64,000 nt of DNA from an uncultured Alphaproteobacteria bacterium (GTDB taxonomy: Bacteria > Pseudomonadota > Alphaproteobacteria > RF32 > CAG-239), in NCBI GenBank assembly GCA_934271465.1, contig CAKQRQ010000006.1, positions 42,198 to 106,197 of the forward strand. Reading direction: 5' to 3'. Made by a program: the position numbers and the translations under genes. Positions 33,764 through 42,549 of this stretch are shown piece after piece; position 1 is the stretch's first letter; each line of letters opens with the position of its first letter. Below the pieces are notes generated by a model. That model was not told the DNA's origin. It did no database searches and saw nothing but the letters and a program-made list of their open reading frames with translations.

Positions 33764-34321
33764 CTACAGCATTAACAGCAAAGCAACCGTCAGCACCCCA
33801 TACATAACGATTCCCGAAAAATACATTTTTGCAACCTTAAAATCGGCAGACGACGGCATCGCATTCTCAATAATGATTGTCTGGAGCAAAACATACAAAA
33901 TATAATTCATAAACGTCGGCTGCATCATCGGAAGCAAATACCTGTTAGCATAAAAACCAATAGGCAAAAGCAGTAACGGCGCCATAGCCGAAGGAACGGC
34001 ATTATAAAAAGTGATATTTTTAAACCCGACGCTGCCCATAACATATCCATGTTCTCCTCGGCGGGGGATAAGAGTAAAGTTACAAGGCGCCGCGTTCAAA
34101 ATCAAACCGATTGTAAAGTGCATCAGTTCATGAAGCATCGTCCCTGGAATATTAATAAGAGCACTCATAAACATGGACTTATAAGTTGCATTCTTCAGAT
34201 GAAGCAAAATAATGACCAACAAAATCAGATAAAAACGATTATCAAAAAAAGATGTCAAAAAGTCATAAGAATTTATTTTATCTATAAAAGACAAGAACTT
34301 AGCATAAATTTCATGAATCAT
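33764..34321 (-). CDS. HExxH-containing membrane protein (M50-like)
   Basis: A 185-residue protein with about four hydrophobic segments. HELMH at residues 64-68 lies within a membrane-embedded stretch (INIPGTMLHELMHFTIGLIL), the geometry of M50/site-2 proteases and related DUF proteins. The second zinc-ligand motif (NxxPxxPLDG) is not obvious. It follows a TetR-family gene by 3 nt and is surely co-transcribed with it. The substrate is unknown, and it might be a non-catalytic relative. A second protein with the same kind of motif lies at 37280-37957. Confidence 0.6.
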   Translation of the reverse strand: MIHEIYAKFLSFIDKINSYDFLTSFFDNRFYLILLVIILLHLKNATYKSMFMSALINIPGTMLHELMHFTIGLILNAAPCNFTLIPRRGEHGYVMGSVGFKNITFYNAVPSAMAPLLLLPIGFYANRYLLPMMQPTFMNYILYVLLQTIIIENAMPSSADFKVAKMYFSGIVMYGVLTVALLLML

Positions 34322-34324
34322 TTT

Positions 34325-34948
34325 TTATCCTTTCAAACAGGCCAATCCGGCAATATAAGTATTCATCAAAAGCTGGCATAATGTATTCCGATTAAGGCCG
34401 GACTTAGGATTCAGTTTATTTCCGAGCAAATACCCGCTCAAAGCAAACAAACTCATCTCCAAAACCTTAATTGCAAGCCTCTTTTCTCTACCGCCGATTC
34501 CCTTGACCAGCCTTGCCGCCTGCAAACCGATAAGAATATCTATTTTCTTAATTACTCGAGCCTCTGCCATTGAACTTTTAGGGGCATTAAGAGCTAAATG
34601 CCTACTATACAAAAGCTCCCACAAATTCGGATTCGCCAAAATATAAGAGGTCAAAACCTCAGCATATCTATTCAGATTATTGAATGGATTCTCTCCCAGT
34701 ACCACCCGTTCCATCTGAAACAAAAGCTCCTTAAGAGTGATAGCATTAATTTCCCCGACAAGCTGATCCATCGTTTCAAAAATCGTATAAATCATCCCGA
34801 CAGAAGAATTAGACCGGCCGGCAAGTTTTCTGGCGCTTAACTCATTCGCGCCGCACTCTTCAACAAGTTTTCGGCCACATTTCAAAAGAGCTTCTTTTGT
34901 CTGTTCTCTGACAAAATTTTTAAGACGCATATCTTTAGAATTTATCAT
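34325..34948 (-). CDS. TetR/AcrR-family transcriptional regulator
   Basis: A 207-residue protein with an N-terminal helix-turn-helix of the TetR type (TKEALLKCGRKLVEECGANELSARKLAGRSNSSVGMIYTIFETMDQLV). It has a variable all-helical ligand domain. The ATG at 34948 follows GGGTATAA. It is in one operon with the HExxH membrane protein at 33764-34321. A perfect 16-bp AT palindrome upstream at 34980-34995 may be its operator. The ligand is unknown. Confidence 0.85.
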   Translation of the reverse strand: MINSKDMRLKNFVREQTKEALLKCGRKLVEECGANELSARKLAGRSNSSVGMIYTIFETMDQLVGEINAITLKELLFQMERVVLGENPFNNLNRYAEVLTSYILANPNLWELLYSRHLALNAPKSSMAEARVIKKIDILIGLQAARLVKGIGGREKRLAIKVLEMSLFALSGYLLGNKLNPKSGLNRNTLCQLLMNTYIAGLACLKG

Positions 34949-34979
34949 TTATACCCGCGCTTTAATAAAAAATTTGCAA

Positions 34980-34995
34980 TTATTATATATAATAA
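34980..34995. promoter_or_regulatory. Perfect 16-bp palindrome in the tetR promoter region
   Basis: The sequence TTATTATATATAATAA is its own reverse complement and lies 32 bp upstream of the TetR start and 57 bp upstream of the divergent gene. It contains TATAAT on both strands, so it could overlap the two promoters as an operator. It is AT-rich, so chance is possible. Confidence 0.35.
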
Positions 34996-35051
34996 ACACA
35001 TCTTAAAACGGGTTTCAAATTAATTTTGCGATATTTTAAGGATATTTTATA

Positions 35052-35903
35052 ATGAAAAAAATTTTTGCACTGGCCTTTTTGTCTTTTATAATTTCTGCAA
35101 ACAGCGCAGCTCAAGAAAACACATTACCACAAAATTTTCTCTTTGAAGATTCTGATATTGTAGTCAAAGCTCCGGAAACAAGCCCCTCTGCAGCCGAAGA
35201 TTCAAAAGTATCGGCCGCACAAGCCGTCAATGCCGCAAAAGAGCTGCTCAATCAAAAACCCATCAAAATCCGCAAAAAGACTTTTGCCGGAATCAAAAAC
35301 CATGTTCCCGGATTCGATGAAAAGAAATACAATCTCCAAGAAGCCCCCTTTGGTTTAACATGGGGCTCCAGCATGACGGACACCCGTTATCAAGGCGTTC
35401 AATTGTCTCCCGTTGAGATGAAAGACTATACAAACAGTTTTTTAGCGGAACACCTGCCTAAACCCATAGAATTTTTTGACAGAGTTTACGTTGTCTTTGG
35501 CGACGAAAACGAATTATACCGCATTTTAGCATACAGCCGATTGATTGACGATGATGCGTCCGCTTCTCAGGTTATTTATCAATACAAAACTTATTCTGTT
35601 TTGCTTTCCAAAAAATATGGCAATCGGCAAGAAAATTTTTCTCCCGCCCTTGTTGATAAAACCATACCTAATTCGTCCGGACGACCTCAAACCGTTCAGG
35701 AAGAAGCTCCCATAGGGAATCCGGACTTTTTAAATCAACTTCAACGCGGCGAAGCCGTTCTCTTTTCTACTTATAACAACGATGACGTTGCCGCCGCCTT
35801 AAGCGTAGGTGTTGACGGCGACAAAAAAAGTTATATAGTAATCGACTATAAAAATTTAAAAATATTCAAAAAACAAGAGTCTGATACTCTTGACGCATTA
35901 TAA
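35052..35903 (+). CDS. Hypothetical secreted protein, 283 residues
   Basis: Begins with a clear signal peptide (MKKIFALAFLSFIISANSAA), cleaved near residue 20. An Asp/Ser/Ala-rich linker and then a globular domain (APFGLTWGSSMTDTRYQGVQL, VVFGDENELYRILAYSRLI) follow. The sequence resembles other periplasmic hypothetical proteins of alphaproteobacteria but no named family is recognised. AAGGA precedes the ATG. It lies 18 nt upstream of the Mur-ligase homologue, which suggests a linked envelope role, but this is inference. Confidence 0.7.
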   Translation: MKKIFALAFLSFIISANSAAQENTLPQNFLFEDSDIVVKAPETSPSAAEDSKVSAAQAVNAAKELLNQKPIKIRKKTFAGIKNHVPGFDEKKYNLQEAPFGLTWGSSMTDTRYQGVQLSPVEMKDYTNSFLAEHLPKPIEFFDRVYVVFGDENELYRILAYSRLIDDDASASQVIYQYKTYSVLLSKKYGNRQENFSPALVDKTIPNSSGRPQTVQEEAPIGNPDFLNQLQRGEAVLFSTYNNDDVAAALSVGVDGDKKSYIVIDYKNLKIFKKQESDTLDAL

Positions 35904-35921
35904 CAAAGGACTTTCGATTAA

Positions 35922-37283
35922 ATGAAAAAAATAGCTTTCAGCGGCGCCGCCGGAAACGGCATCAGCCCTCTTGAACAAATTATGGCTCTCAAAGGATACA
36001 CGGTTTACGGGTCAGATTACAGTTTTGATATCGGCAAAGATCTTGATCGAAAAAAAGCTCTGGAAGAAGTCGGTGTGACCATTGTCCCTCAAGATGGAAC
36101 AGCTATAACAGATGATTTAGACTACTTATGTGTTTCTGCAGCCATCAATGAAAGCAATCCTGATATCAAAACGGCTCTTTCCAAAAACATTCCGATAAAA
36201 AAGCGTTCGGATTTACTGGAAGAAATTTTATCAGGATATAAATACGGAATTGCCGTCGGCGGAACTGCCGGCAAAACAACGACAACAGCCATGATTGGCT
36301 ACGTCCTTGATGTTTTAGGCAAAAAACCATGTATGGTTAACGGAGGCATTTTATGCAACTATCAGGACAAAAAAGGCATTCCAAACTTCATTTATAATGA
36401 AAATGACATCTGTGTAATCGAAGCAGACGAAAGCGATGGCTCTATTTGCAAATATTACCCGTTTATCGGAATTATCAACAATATTTCCCATGACCACACA
36501 TCTATGGAAAAATTGTTTGAATATTTCAGAACTTTTGCGTCTCATTGCCAAAACCTGATTATCAATTTGGATTGCCCAAACGCTTCTCAAATTACCGGTT
36601 CACAGATAAAAACTTTTTCAACAAAAAATCCGAATGCCGATTTTTATGCCTCCGATATCAAAGCCATTCCCGACGGCGTTGAATATCAACTTAACGGCAA
36701 GACATTTTATCTGCACCTATTAGGCGGTTTCAATATTTCCAACGCTTTAGCGACTATTGCCGCCTGCTCGCTTTTAGGCATTGCTCCTACAGACGCAGCC
36801 AAAGCTCTTGAAGGTTTTACCGGCACAAAAGCCCGCTTAGAAAAAATCGGCACCGCAAAAGGAATAACTGTTTACAATGACTTTGCGCACAACCCAAGCA
36901 AAATTGAAGCTTCTCTTTCCGCTCTCAAAGCCTACCCCGGACGCGTAATAGCCATGTATCAGCCGCATACGCCTTTTTCCGCCGTCAATACCGGAGATGA
37001 GGTTGCCGCCGCTGTTGCAAAAGTCTTAGACAAAGATGATATAATGATTATGCAGGAAATTTATGAACTGACCCCTAAAGATGTCGGTATTTCTTCAGCA
37101 AATATTATCCGCGGCATCAAAGAAAAAGGCCATACCAATGCACTGTTCCTGCCTCATAAAAAGGATACAAAAGACTTTATCTTAAAAAATGCCAAAAGCG
37201 GAGACCGCATTATTATCATGGGAGCTCACGACAATTCTCTGGCCGATTTCAGCCGAGATATCCTTCAGGCTCTTTCCGCTTAA
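35922..37283 (+). CDS. MurC/Mpl-family UDP-N-acetylmuramate ligase
   Basis: A 453-residue ATP-dependent ligase of the Mur superfamily. It shows the N-terminal UDP-binding region (FSGAAGNGISPLEQIMALKG, YGSD), the P-loop GTAGKTTTT at 114-122, IEADESDGS, NISHDH, and a C-terminal domain with YNDFAHNPSKIEASL. Mpl (recycling of tripeptide) is favoured by DFAHNP, but the P-loop differs from the normal GTHGKTT by His to Ala. A housekeeping murC is expected elsewhere, so a recycling or side-pathway role is likely, in keeping with the AmpG-type permease nearby. Confidence 0.75.
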   Translation: MKKIAFSGAAGNGISPLEQIMALKGYTVYGSDYSFDIGKDLDRKKALEEVGVTIVPQDGTAITDDLDYLCVSAAINESNPDIKTALSKNIPIKKRSDLLEEILSGYKYGIAVGGTAGKTTTTAMIGYVLDVLGKKPCMVNGGILCNYQDKKGIPNFIYNENDICVIEADESDGSICKYYPFIGIINNISHDHTSMEKLFEYFRTFASHCQNLIINLDCPNASQITGSQIKTFSTKNPNADFYASDIKAIPDGVEYQLNGKTFYLHLLGGFNISNALATIAACSLLGIAPTDAAKALEGFTGTKARLEKIGTAKGITVYNDFAHNPSKIEASLSALKAYPGRVIAMYQPHTPFSAVNTGDEVAAAVAKVLDKDDIMIMQEIYELTPKDVGISSANIIRGIKEKGHTNALFLPHKKDTKDFILKNAKSGDRIIIMGAHDNSLADFSRDILQALSA

Positions 37284-37957
37284 ACACCAAACAAATTAAG
37301 AATATAGTCCAGATTTTTGCCGTTGAGGGACAAAATCAGACGTTGATATAACCAAACACCGTCCCAACCTTTTGAATTAAAGGCAAACATAGATCCGATC
37401 ATCCACAAATTGGCCGGAAGTAAAAACGCTGCGCAAAAATAATACCCAACCTTAGGCAAATCCGTTTGTTTTTCATGAATTTGAGAAGCAACCGCATCCA
37501 AATGATATCCGATAACAAACCCCATCACAATATTTAAAATAAGGTTTGGCGAAGCTACCCTCGTATAAACGCTGATAGCTATCATAGCAATCAACCCAAA
37601 CAACGGAAAGAAATACGGCGCAATAATAATCAGCCAGTTTCCTTCCCCTTCAAAAGTCATATTTCCGCCGCTATCATCAGGATTAAGAACAATCTGTTTA
37701 ACTTTATGAAAGGTCAATATTGCAAAAAACGCATGAGTCAGCTCATGCGCCAAAATTTCCATTCCTGTTTTGGCAGAAGCGTCCATAAAAGATCTGGCAA
37801 TAAAAAACAGAAAGAAGCCCCCAAACAAAGCAATATATCTTAAATTTGCAAAATTAAAATAATCCATAGACTGGATAAACGCCGGCAATGAAAATAAAAA
37901 AAACAAAGCCGTCGGCCACTTCAAAAGATTAACAAATTTATCCATAAGCGCTTGCAT
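37280..37957 (-). CDS. HELTH-containing membrane protein (M50B-like)
   Basis: A 225-residue protein with about six hydrophobic segments. HELTH at residues 71-75 (MEILAHELTHAFFAI) and GYHLDAVASQIHEKQTDLP later in the sequence resemble the zinc site and the second ligand region of M50 membrane metalloproteases. The substrate is unknown. AGAGG precedes the ATG. It is convergent with the Mur ligase, overlapping by 4 nt. It is not highly similar to the other HExxH protein at 33764. Confidence 0.65.
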   Translation of the reverse strand: MQALMDKFVNLLKWPTALFFLFSLPAFIQSMDYFNFANLRYIALFGGFFLFFIARSFMDASAKTGMEILAHELTHAFFAILTFHKVKQIVLNPDDSGGNMTFEGEGNWLIIIAPYFFPLFGLIAMIAISVYTRVASPNLILNIVMGFVIGYHLDAVASQIHEKQTDLPKVGYYFCAAFLLPANLWMIGSMFAFNSKGWDGVWLYQRLILSLNGKNLDYILNLFGV

Positions 37958-38093
37958 AACACCTCTCTTAAAGAAGAAGCGTATATCAAAACAAAAGCTT
38001 TTTCACGTTTATTATGCAATCTATTAACATTTCTTCAATCTTTTTTGACTATTCTCATATTCTATAAAAGCTCAACTCATTTGGAGAATGCAA

Positions 38094-38390
38094 ATGGACG
38101 AGGATTCAAATATTTACGACTTTCTGATAAATGACGAAGATGAAGCCATGCTTCTTCTGTATGTCCGTGACAGTGCGCCCGAAAACCCGTCAATCAACAT
38201 TGATTTTGAAAACAAAACAGCTGTTCTTTCCCGCAACGAAACAGATTCTGTTGAGCTCAGCGATATCCCTGATGATATCATTGATGCCTTGGAAGAAACG
38301 GACAAACTCCTCGTCTGTGAGCTAAGCATGACCGAAGACGAAAAAGACACTCAAATTGTCTATGCCTATGAAGCCGAAATTACAGACTAA
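38094..38390 (+). CDS. Small acidic hypothetical protein, 98 residues
   Basis: A short, strongly acidic cytoplasmic protein (MDEDSNIYDFLINDEDEAM, then IPDDIIDALEETDKLLV and MTEDEKD). The start at 38094 is chosen because GGAG lies 7 nt upstream; the ATG at 38088 is too close to it. No family recognised. It has its own terminator and no operon partner. Its regular codon use and good ribosome site support it as a real gene. Confidence 0.7.
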   Translation: MDEDSNIYDFLINDEDEAMLLLYVRDSAPENPSINIDFENKTAVLSRNETDSVELSDIPDDIIDALEETDKLLVCELSMTEDEKDTQIVYAYEAEITD

Positions 38391-38412
38391 CCCCTCATAA
38401 GATTCAATAAAC

Positions 38413-38451
38413 AAAAAAGCCTCCAACTGTTAACGCAGCGGAGGCTTTTTT
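38413..38451. terminator. Bidirectional rho-independent terminator
   Basis: GCCTCC (38419-38424) and GGAGGC (38440-38445) form a 6-bp stem flanked by six As on the left and six Ts on the right. It ends both the acidic gene and grpE. Confidence 0.85.
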
Positions 38452-38452
38452 A

Positions 38453-39016
38453 TTAAGCTTTGGTAACCACAACCATTGCTTCTCTTAAAATTCTGTCGTG
38501 AATCATATACCCCGTCTGAACTTCAGCAATAATTGTGCCGACCGGTTTGGTTTTGTCTTCAACTTCCTGAATAACCCGATGAAAATTTGGATTAAAGACC
38601 GTTCCGACAATATCCATTTTATGAACATCAAATTTATCAAAAACCTTTGTCAGCTGACTTTGTGTCAATTCGATTCCCTTAAGAAGGCTCTCGCAGTTTT
38701 CTTTGTTTCCATCTTTTTCGACAGCCTCTATGGCTCGTTGCAGATTATCCGCAACCCCGAGCAATTCTTTTGCAAAAGTCGCTATGGCATACTTATTATT
38801 CTTCTCTATTTCCTGCTGACAGCGTTTTTTGGTGTTTTCAGCCTCGGCAAAAGCCCTCAGATAATCATCTTTAAGTTTTTGATTTTCAGCTTTTAAATCC
38901 TCTTTTTCCTGATCAATCTCTACCAAAGGTTCTTTCTCTTCGGCAATATCTTCTTTTTGCGTTTCCTCAACCGGCTGTTCGGTATGAGTGTCGTTATGTT
39001 TTTTATTCTTAGTCAT
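38453..39016 (-). CDS. grpE: Nucleotide exchange factor GrpE
   Basis: Cofactor that speeds ADP release from DnaK. The 187 residues have a charged N-terminal tail with many Glu and Lys, a long coiled coil (DLKAENQKLKDDYLRAFAEAENTKKRCQQEIEK), then the C-terminal beta-wing with NPNFHRVIQEVEDKTKPVGTIIAEVQTGYMIHDRILREAMVVV, diagnostic of the family. dnaK and dnaJ are not in the window, and hrcA is not beside it, although hrcA-grpE is a common pair. Confidence 0.95.
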   Translation of the reverse strand: MTKNKKHNDTHTEQPVEETQKEDIAEEKEPLVEIDQEKEDLKAENQKLKDDYLRAFAEAENTKKRCQQEIEKNNKYAIATFAKELLGVADNLQRAIEAVEKDGNKENCESLLKGIELTQSQLTKVFDKFDVHKMDIVGTVFNPNFHRVIQEVEDKTKPVGTIIAEVQTGYMIHDRILREAMVVVTKA

Positions 39017-39154
39017 CGTTTTTGTCTCTTTAATTGTTTTAAAAACTGTTTATATTTTAGTATATATAATCAAATTTAGTGACTAACGCTTGACAAGTCA
39101 AGGGCGATGGTTATTAATTAAACCATATTATAATTTTATAAGAGCGGATTAGCT

Positions 39155-41182
39155 ATGTCAAAAGCCAAAATAAACTCAGACATTCTCCAAAGCACAACTT
39201 TTTTACCCTCAAATTTTAACAAAAAAAAGTTTACCTTAGCCTATTCCGTTCCATCAAATCCCTACGCTCTCGAAATTCAAAACCTCGGCAAAACCCAGTG
39301 TTTCGGAAAACACCCATGGACAAGCCCTGACAAAATCAATAGCTGGATGTTGTCGGCCGAAACGGCAACATTTATGAAGGCCGGCGGTCTGGGAATGATA
39401 GCTTCCGAACTTCCCGAGGCTTTTAATCGCCGCTATAATACAAATAATGAGAAAATAACTGTCGTCACCCCTATGTATTTGGGTGATACGAAAAAGAAAA
39501 AAGCCTCTTTCGACGGAAAAATTTATCATGGAGCCGAAACAAACACCATCCCTGTCCAAAAAACAGGTTCTGTTCTCGTTCCTTTTATGGATGCAAATGA
39601 AGATATAATCAACTATCCTGTTGATATTTATGAAGGAACCTGCGGAAAAACAAACTACCTGTTTTTGGCAAACGATTATTTCTTTAACATTGATCCACAT
39701 AAAGATAACCCACCCGCACAGGACGGATGCTATATCATGAACAAAAACGGCATTAATGAAGTCGAACGTTTTGCTTTCTTCTCAAAAGCCGTTTACGAGC
39801 TGGTCAAAACACGTATCAAAATCGCCGATGCTCCAAATGTTATTATCGCAAACGATTGGCATTCCGGCGCGCTTTCTGGATTAATGAAATATCTCCCCGT
39901 CGCTTTAGCCGAAAACAACGAGCTCTCCGAACCTGACGCTGACAAACTTCGGGAAATTCCCATTATCCATATCGCCCACCATTTAGGTTATCAGGGATGG
40001 GACTATGAAAACACCGCACGTATTCTGAATTCTCTTTACGGCAAACACGCTGCTTTCATCTTTAAAAATGCTAAAACGATTAAAAACTCTAACCGCCGCA
40101 CAACAAATACACTGATTGTTCACGATTGCTATAATCAGGCTTCTTGCAATTTTCATCTAGCCGACAGAGTCGTTACCGTCTCTAAAAATTATTTAGAAGA
40201 AGTATCAAAAGAACTCGGATTCGGATACGATTTCCGCGACATTTTAAAGATTCGCAAAGACCACCGCACATTTTTCGGCATCGTCAACGGTTATGACAAA
40301 AAGCTTATCTCTCCGAATGAAAAAAAGATTTGCGACATCAACACTTTTTTCGGCGGAACAAATTTCAAAGTCTTCGACGAAAACACATTAGAAAACAAAC
40401 TGCATAATAAAGTTGAGTTTATCAAGCTCATCTCAAAATTAGCCAAAGATAAAAACTACAAAGATTCGCTAATTCCTCTGATAGACACCTATAAATTTGA
40501 AGACATTTCCAAAGATATCGCCAAAATCAAAGAGATTCCCATAGTCTGTGCCACCTCCAGATTAGTTGAACAAAAGGGATATGATATCGCAGCGCAGGCC
40601 ATTCTGCGCTGGACGCAAAAATATCAGGAAGACGAACTCGAAATGCCGATTTTCGTTTTAGGCGGCGCAGGAAACATAAACCTTTTCCAATTACTGACAA
40701 AGCTCAAAGACGATATTGAAAAAATTGATAAAAAAGCGGCCTCCCGCATTTTTGTATTCCATGGCTACAAAGATCCCTTTGCTTACGCCGTCCAGCTGGC
40801 CTCGGACTTCTATCTGATGCCGTGCCGATTCGAACCTTGCGGTCTGACACAAATGGAAGCCATGGCCAAAGGCGCTTTGCCCGTTGCAATGTCAACCGGA
40901 GGTCTTGTCGATACCATTGATAATCAAATAGACGGCTTCAGAACAGAAGTTTTTTTCAGCAACAACCGCCATGTTTACGGAAATAATATTACCGCCCGCC
41001 GCCTGAAAACAAACGAAAACGCCTACACCGAAACGCTTGAAAATGCTTTATTAACTTTCTATGAAATGCCGAATTTCATAGCTGCCATGCAGCGGCGCGC
41101 TATGCAAAAAGACTTCAGCTGGGATGTTCCGAACGGATCTCTGGATAAGTATTACACACTCCTTAAAACAGGCCATTTATAA
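39155..41182 (+). CDS. Glycogen/starch synthase-like glycosyltransferase (GT5), long form
   Basis: A 675-residue protein of the GT5 family. The N-terminal glycine motif KAGGLGMIASELPEAF (from Lys75) corresponds to the ADP-glucose-binding KTGGL of GlgA. The C-terminal domain has RLVEQKGYD, a GT-B Rossmann core and PCRFEPCGLTQMEAM near 555, with the catalytic Glu. It is about 200 residues longer than bacterial GlgA (about 480). No other glycogen gene (glgB, glgC, glgP) is in the window. A role in glycogen or another glucan is likely; the donor cannot be told. Confidence 0.75.
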   Translation: MSKAKINSDILQSTTFLPSNFNKKKFTLAYSVPSNPYALEIQNLGKTQCFGKHPWTSPDKINSWMLSAETATFMKAGGLGMIASELPEAFNRRYNTNNEKITVVTPMYLGDTKKKKASFDGKIYHGAETNTIPVQKTGSVLVPFMDANEDIINYPVDIYEGTCGKTNYLFLANDYFFNIDPHKDNPPAQDGCYIMNKNGINEVERFAFFSKAVYELVKTRIKIADAPNVIIANDWHSGALSGLMKYLPVALAENNELSEPDADKLREIPIIHIAHHLGYQGWDYENTARILNSLYGKHAAFIFKNAKTIKNSNRRTTNTLIVHDCYNQASCNFHLADRVVTVSKNYLEEVSKELGFGYDFRDILKIRKDHRTFFGIVNGYDKKLISPNEKKICDINTFFGGTNFKVFDENTLENKLHNKVEFIKLISKLAKDKNYKDSLIPLIDTYKFEDISKDIAKIKEIPIVCATSRLVEQKGYDIAAQAILRWTQKYQEDELEMPIFVLGGAGNINLFQLLTKLKDDIEKIDKKAASRIFVFHGYKDPFAYAVQLASDFYLMPCRFEPCGLTQMEAMAKGALPVAMSTGGLVDTIDNQIDGFRTEVFFSNNRHVYGNNITARRLKTNENAYTETLENALLTFYEMPNFIAAMQRRAMQKDFSWDVPNGSLDKYYTLLKTGHL

Positions 41183-41257
41183 TAAAAATTGGTTGAAGTT
41201 CTCTGAAGAATCTTTTAAACTCAGCATAGGTTAAGATTCTAGGATAAAGAGATAAAA

Positions 41258-41968
41258 ATGCGTTCATCAAACAGAAAAAACAATCAACTCCGAGATATCG
41301 AATTTATCACGGGATTTAACCCGTATGCAGAAGGCTCCTGCCTTGTCAAATACGGCAACACCCATGTCATTTGCACAGCAAGTGTTGAACCCTCTGTTCC
41401 CTCATGGCTCAAAGGACAAGACAGAGGATGGATAACAGCCGAATATGCTATGCTGCCGCGCTCCACACAAACCCGCGTTCCCCGAGAGAGCAAAAAGCCT
41501 TCCGGACGCTCTCAAGAAATTCAGCGCCTTATCGGACGATCCTTGCGCGCCGGCGTTGATTTAACCAAAATGAAAGACATCTCAATATGTATTGACTGCG
41601 ACGTTATCCAGGCCGACGGAGGAACACGCGTCGCTTCCGTATCCGGTGGATTCGTCGCCCTCTATTTAGCACTTCAAAAGCTTCTCAAAGACGGAACATT
41701 AACCGAAAACCCCATCAGAGAGTTTGTTGCCGCCGTTTCATGTGATATTTGTCAAGGCGAACCGGTTCTTGATGTCGATTATGAAGAAGACTCATCTTCT
41801 CAAGTTGATATGAACTTCATTTTGACAGAAAGTGGAAAAATCGTTGAAATTCAAGGGACAGCAGAAGGAGAGCCGTTCACGGAAGAAGAATTTAACAAAC
41901 TTCTGTCTCTGGGGAAACAAGGTGTTGCCCAAATTATTGCCAAGCAAAAGGAGGCTCTCAAATGCTAA
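41258..41968 (+). CDS. rph: Ribonuclease PH
   Basis: Phosphate-dependent 3' exonuclease for tRNA processing. It has 236 residues. Motifs include SSNRKNNQLRDIEF, GNTHVICTASVEPSVPSWLKGQ, GWITAEYAMLPRSTQTRVPRE and RSLRAGVD, then DCDVIQADGGTRVASVSG, all matching RNase PH. AGGA precedes the ATG. Its stop overlaps the rdgB start by 7 nt, which implies coupling. The rph-rdgB pair is widely conserved. Confidence 0.96.
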   Translation: MRSSNRKNNQLRDIEFITGFNPYAEGSCLVKYGNTHVICTASVEPSVPSWLKGQDRGWITAEYAMLPRSTQTRVPRESKKPSGRSQEIQRLIGRSLRAGVDLTKMKDISICIDCDVIQADGGTRVASVSGGFVALYLALQKLLKDGTLTENPIREFVAAVSCDICQGEPVLDVDYEEDSSSQVDMNFILTESGKIVEIQGTAEGEPFTEEEFNKLLSLGKQGVAQIIAKQKEALKC

Positions 41969-42549
41969 CGGAATTAGTCATCGCTTCTCACAATCAGGGA
42001 AAAATAAAAGAATTTAAACAACTGCTGTCTCCTTTCGGCGTCAAAGTTTACGCCGCAACGGATTTAAATCTTCCCGATGTCGAAGAAACAGGAACAACCT
42101 TTGCCGAAAATGCGGCTCTAAAGGCCGAAACCTTGGCAAAAATCTCCGGAAAGCCTTGCCTCGCAGATGATTCCGGATTATGTGTCGATGCTCTGGACGG
42201 AAGACCCGGCGTCTATTCGGCACGTTATGCTCCAAACCGTGATTTTGACAAGGCTATGCAAATGCTGATAGGGGAACTTACTGAGAGCAAAAATCCAGAC
42301 TGGTCGGCGCATTTTTCATGTATCTTGGCCCTCAAAGAGCCTAATAAACCGATTAAATTCTTTGAAGGCCGCGTAGATGGAAAAATTACCCCTTCCCGAA
42401 AAGGAAGCAACGGATTCGGCTTTGACCCTATCTTTATCCCTAACGGATACGCTAAAACGTTTGCCGAATTGTCTTCCGAAGAAAAAGCTTCAATTTCCCA
42501 TCGAGGAAAAGCTGTCAAAGCTTTTTTGAAAAGTGAATTTAATGCCTAA
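41962..42549 (+). CDS. rdgB: XTP/dITP diphosphatase RdgB (HAM1)
   Basis: Removes deaminated purine nucleoside triphosphates. The 195 residues start with LVIASHNQGKIKEF (the SxNxxK substrate motif) and show the catalytic ETGTTFAENAALKAE, ADDSGLCVDALDGRPGVYSARYA, and GFGFDPIFIPNGY. The start codon overlaps rph by 7 nt, and its own end overlaps addB by 8 nt. Confidence 0.96.
   Translation: MLTELVIASHNQGKIKEFKQLLSPFGVKVYAATDLNLPDVEETGTTFAENAALKAETLAKISGKPCLADDSGLCVDALDGRPGVYSARYAPNRDFDKAMQMLIGELTESKNPDWSAHFSCILALKEPNKPIKFFEGRVDGKITPSRKGSNGFGFDPIFIPNGYAKTFAELSSEEKASISHRGKAVKAFLKSEFNA

Noticed and set aside
39060..39130. Heat-shock (RpoH-type) promoter upstream of grpE
   Set aside because: CTTGAC is present on the minus strand, but no matching -10 element lies at the right distance; the inverted CTTGAC/GTCAAG may be chance.
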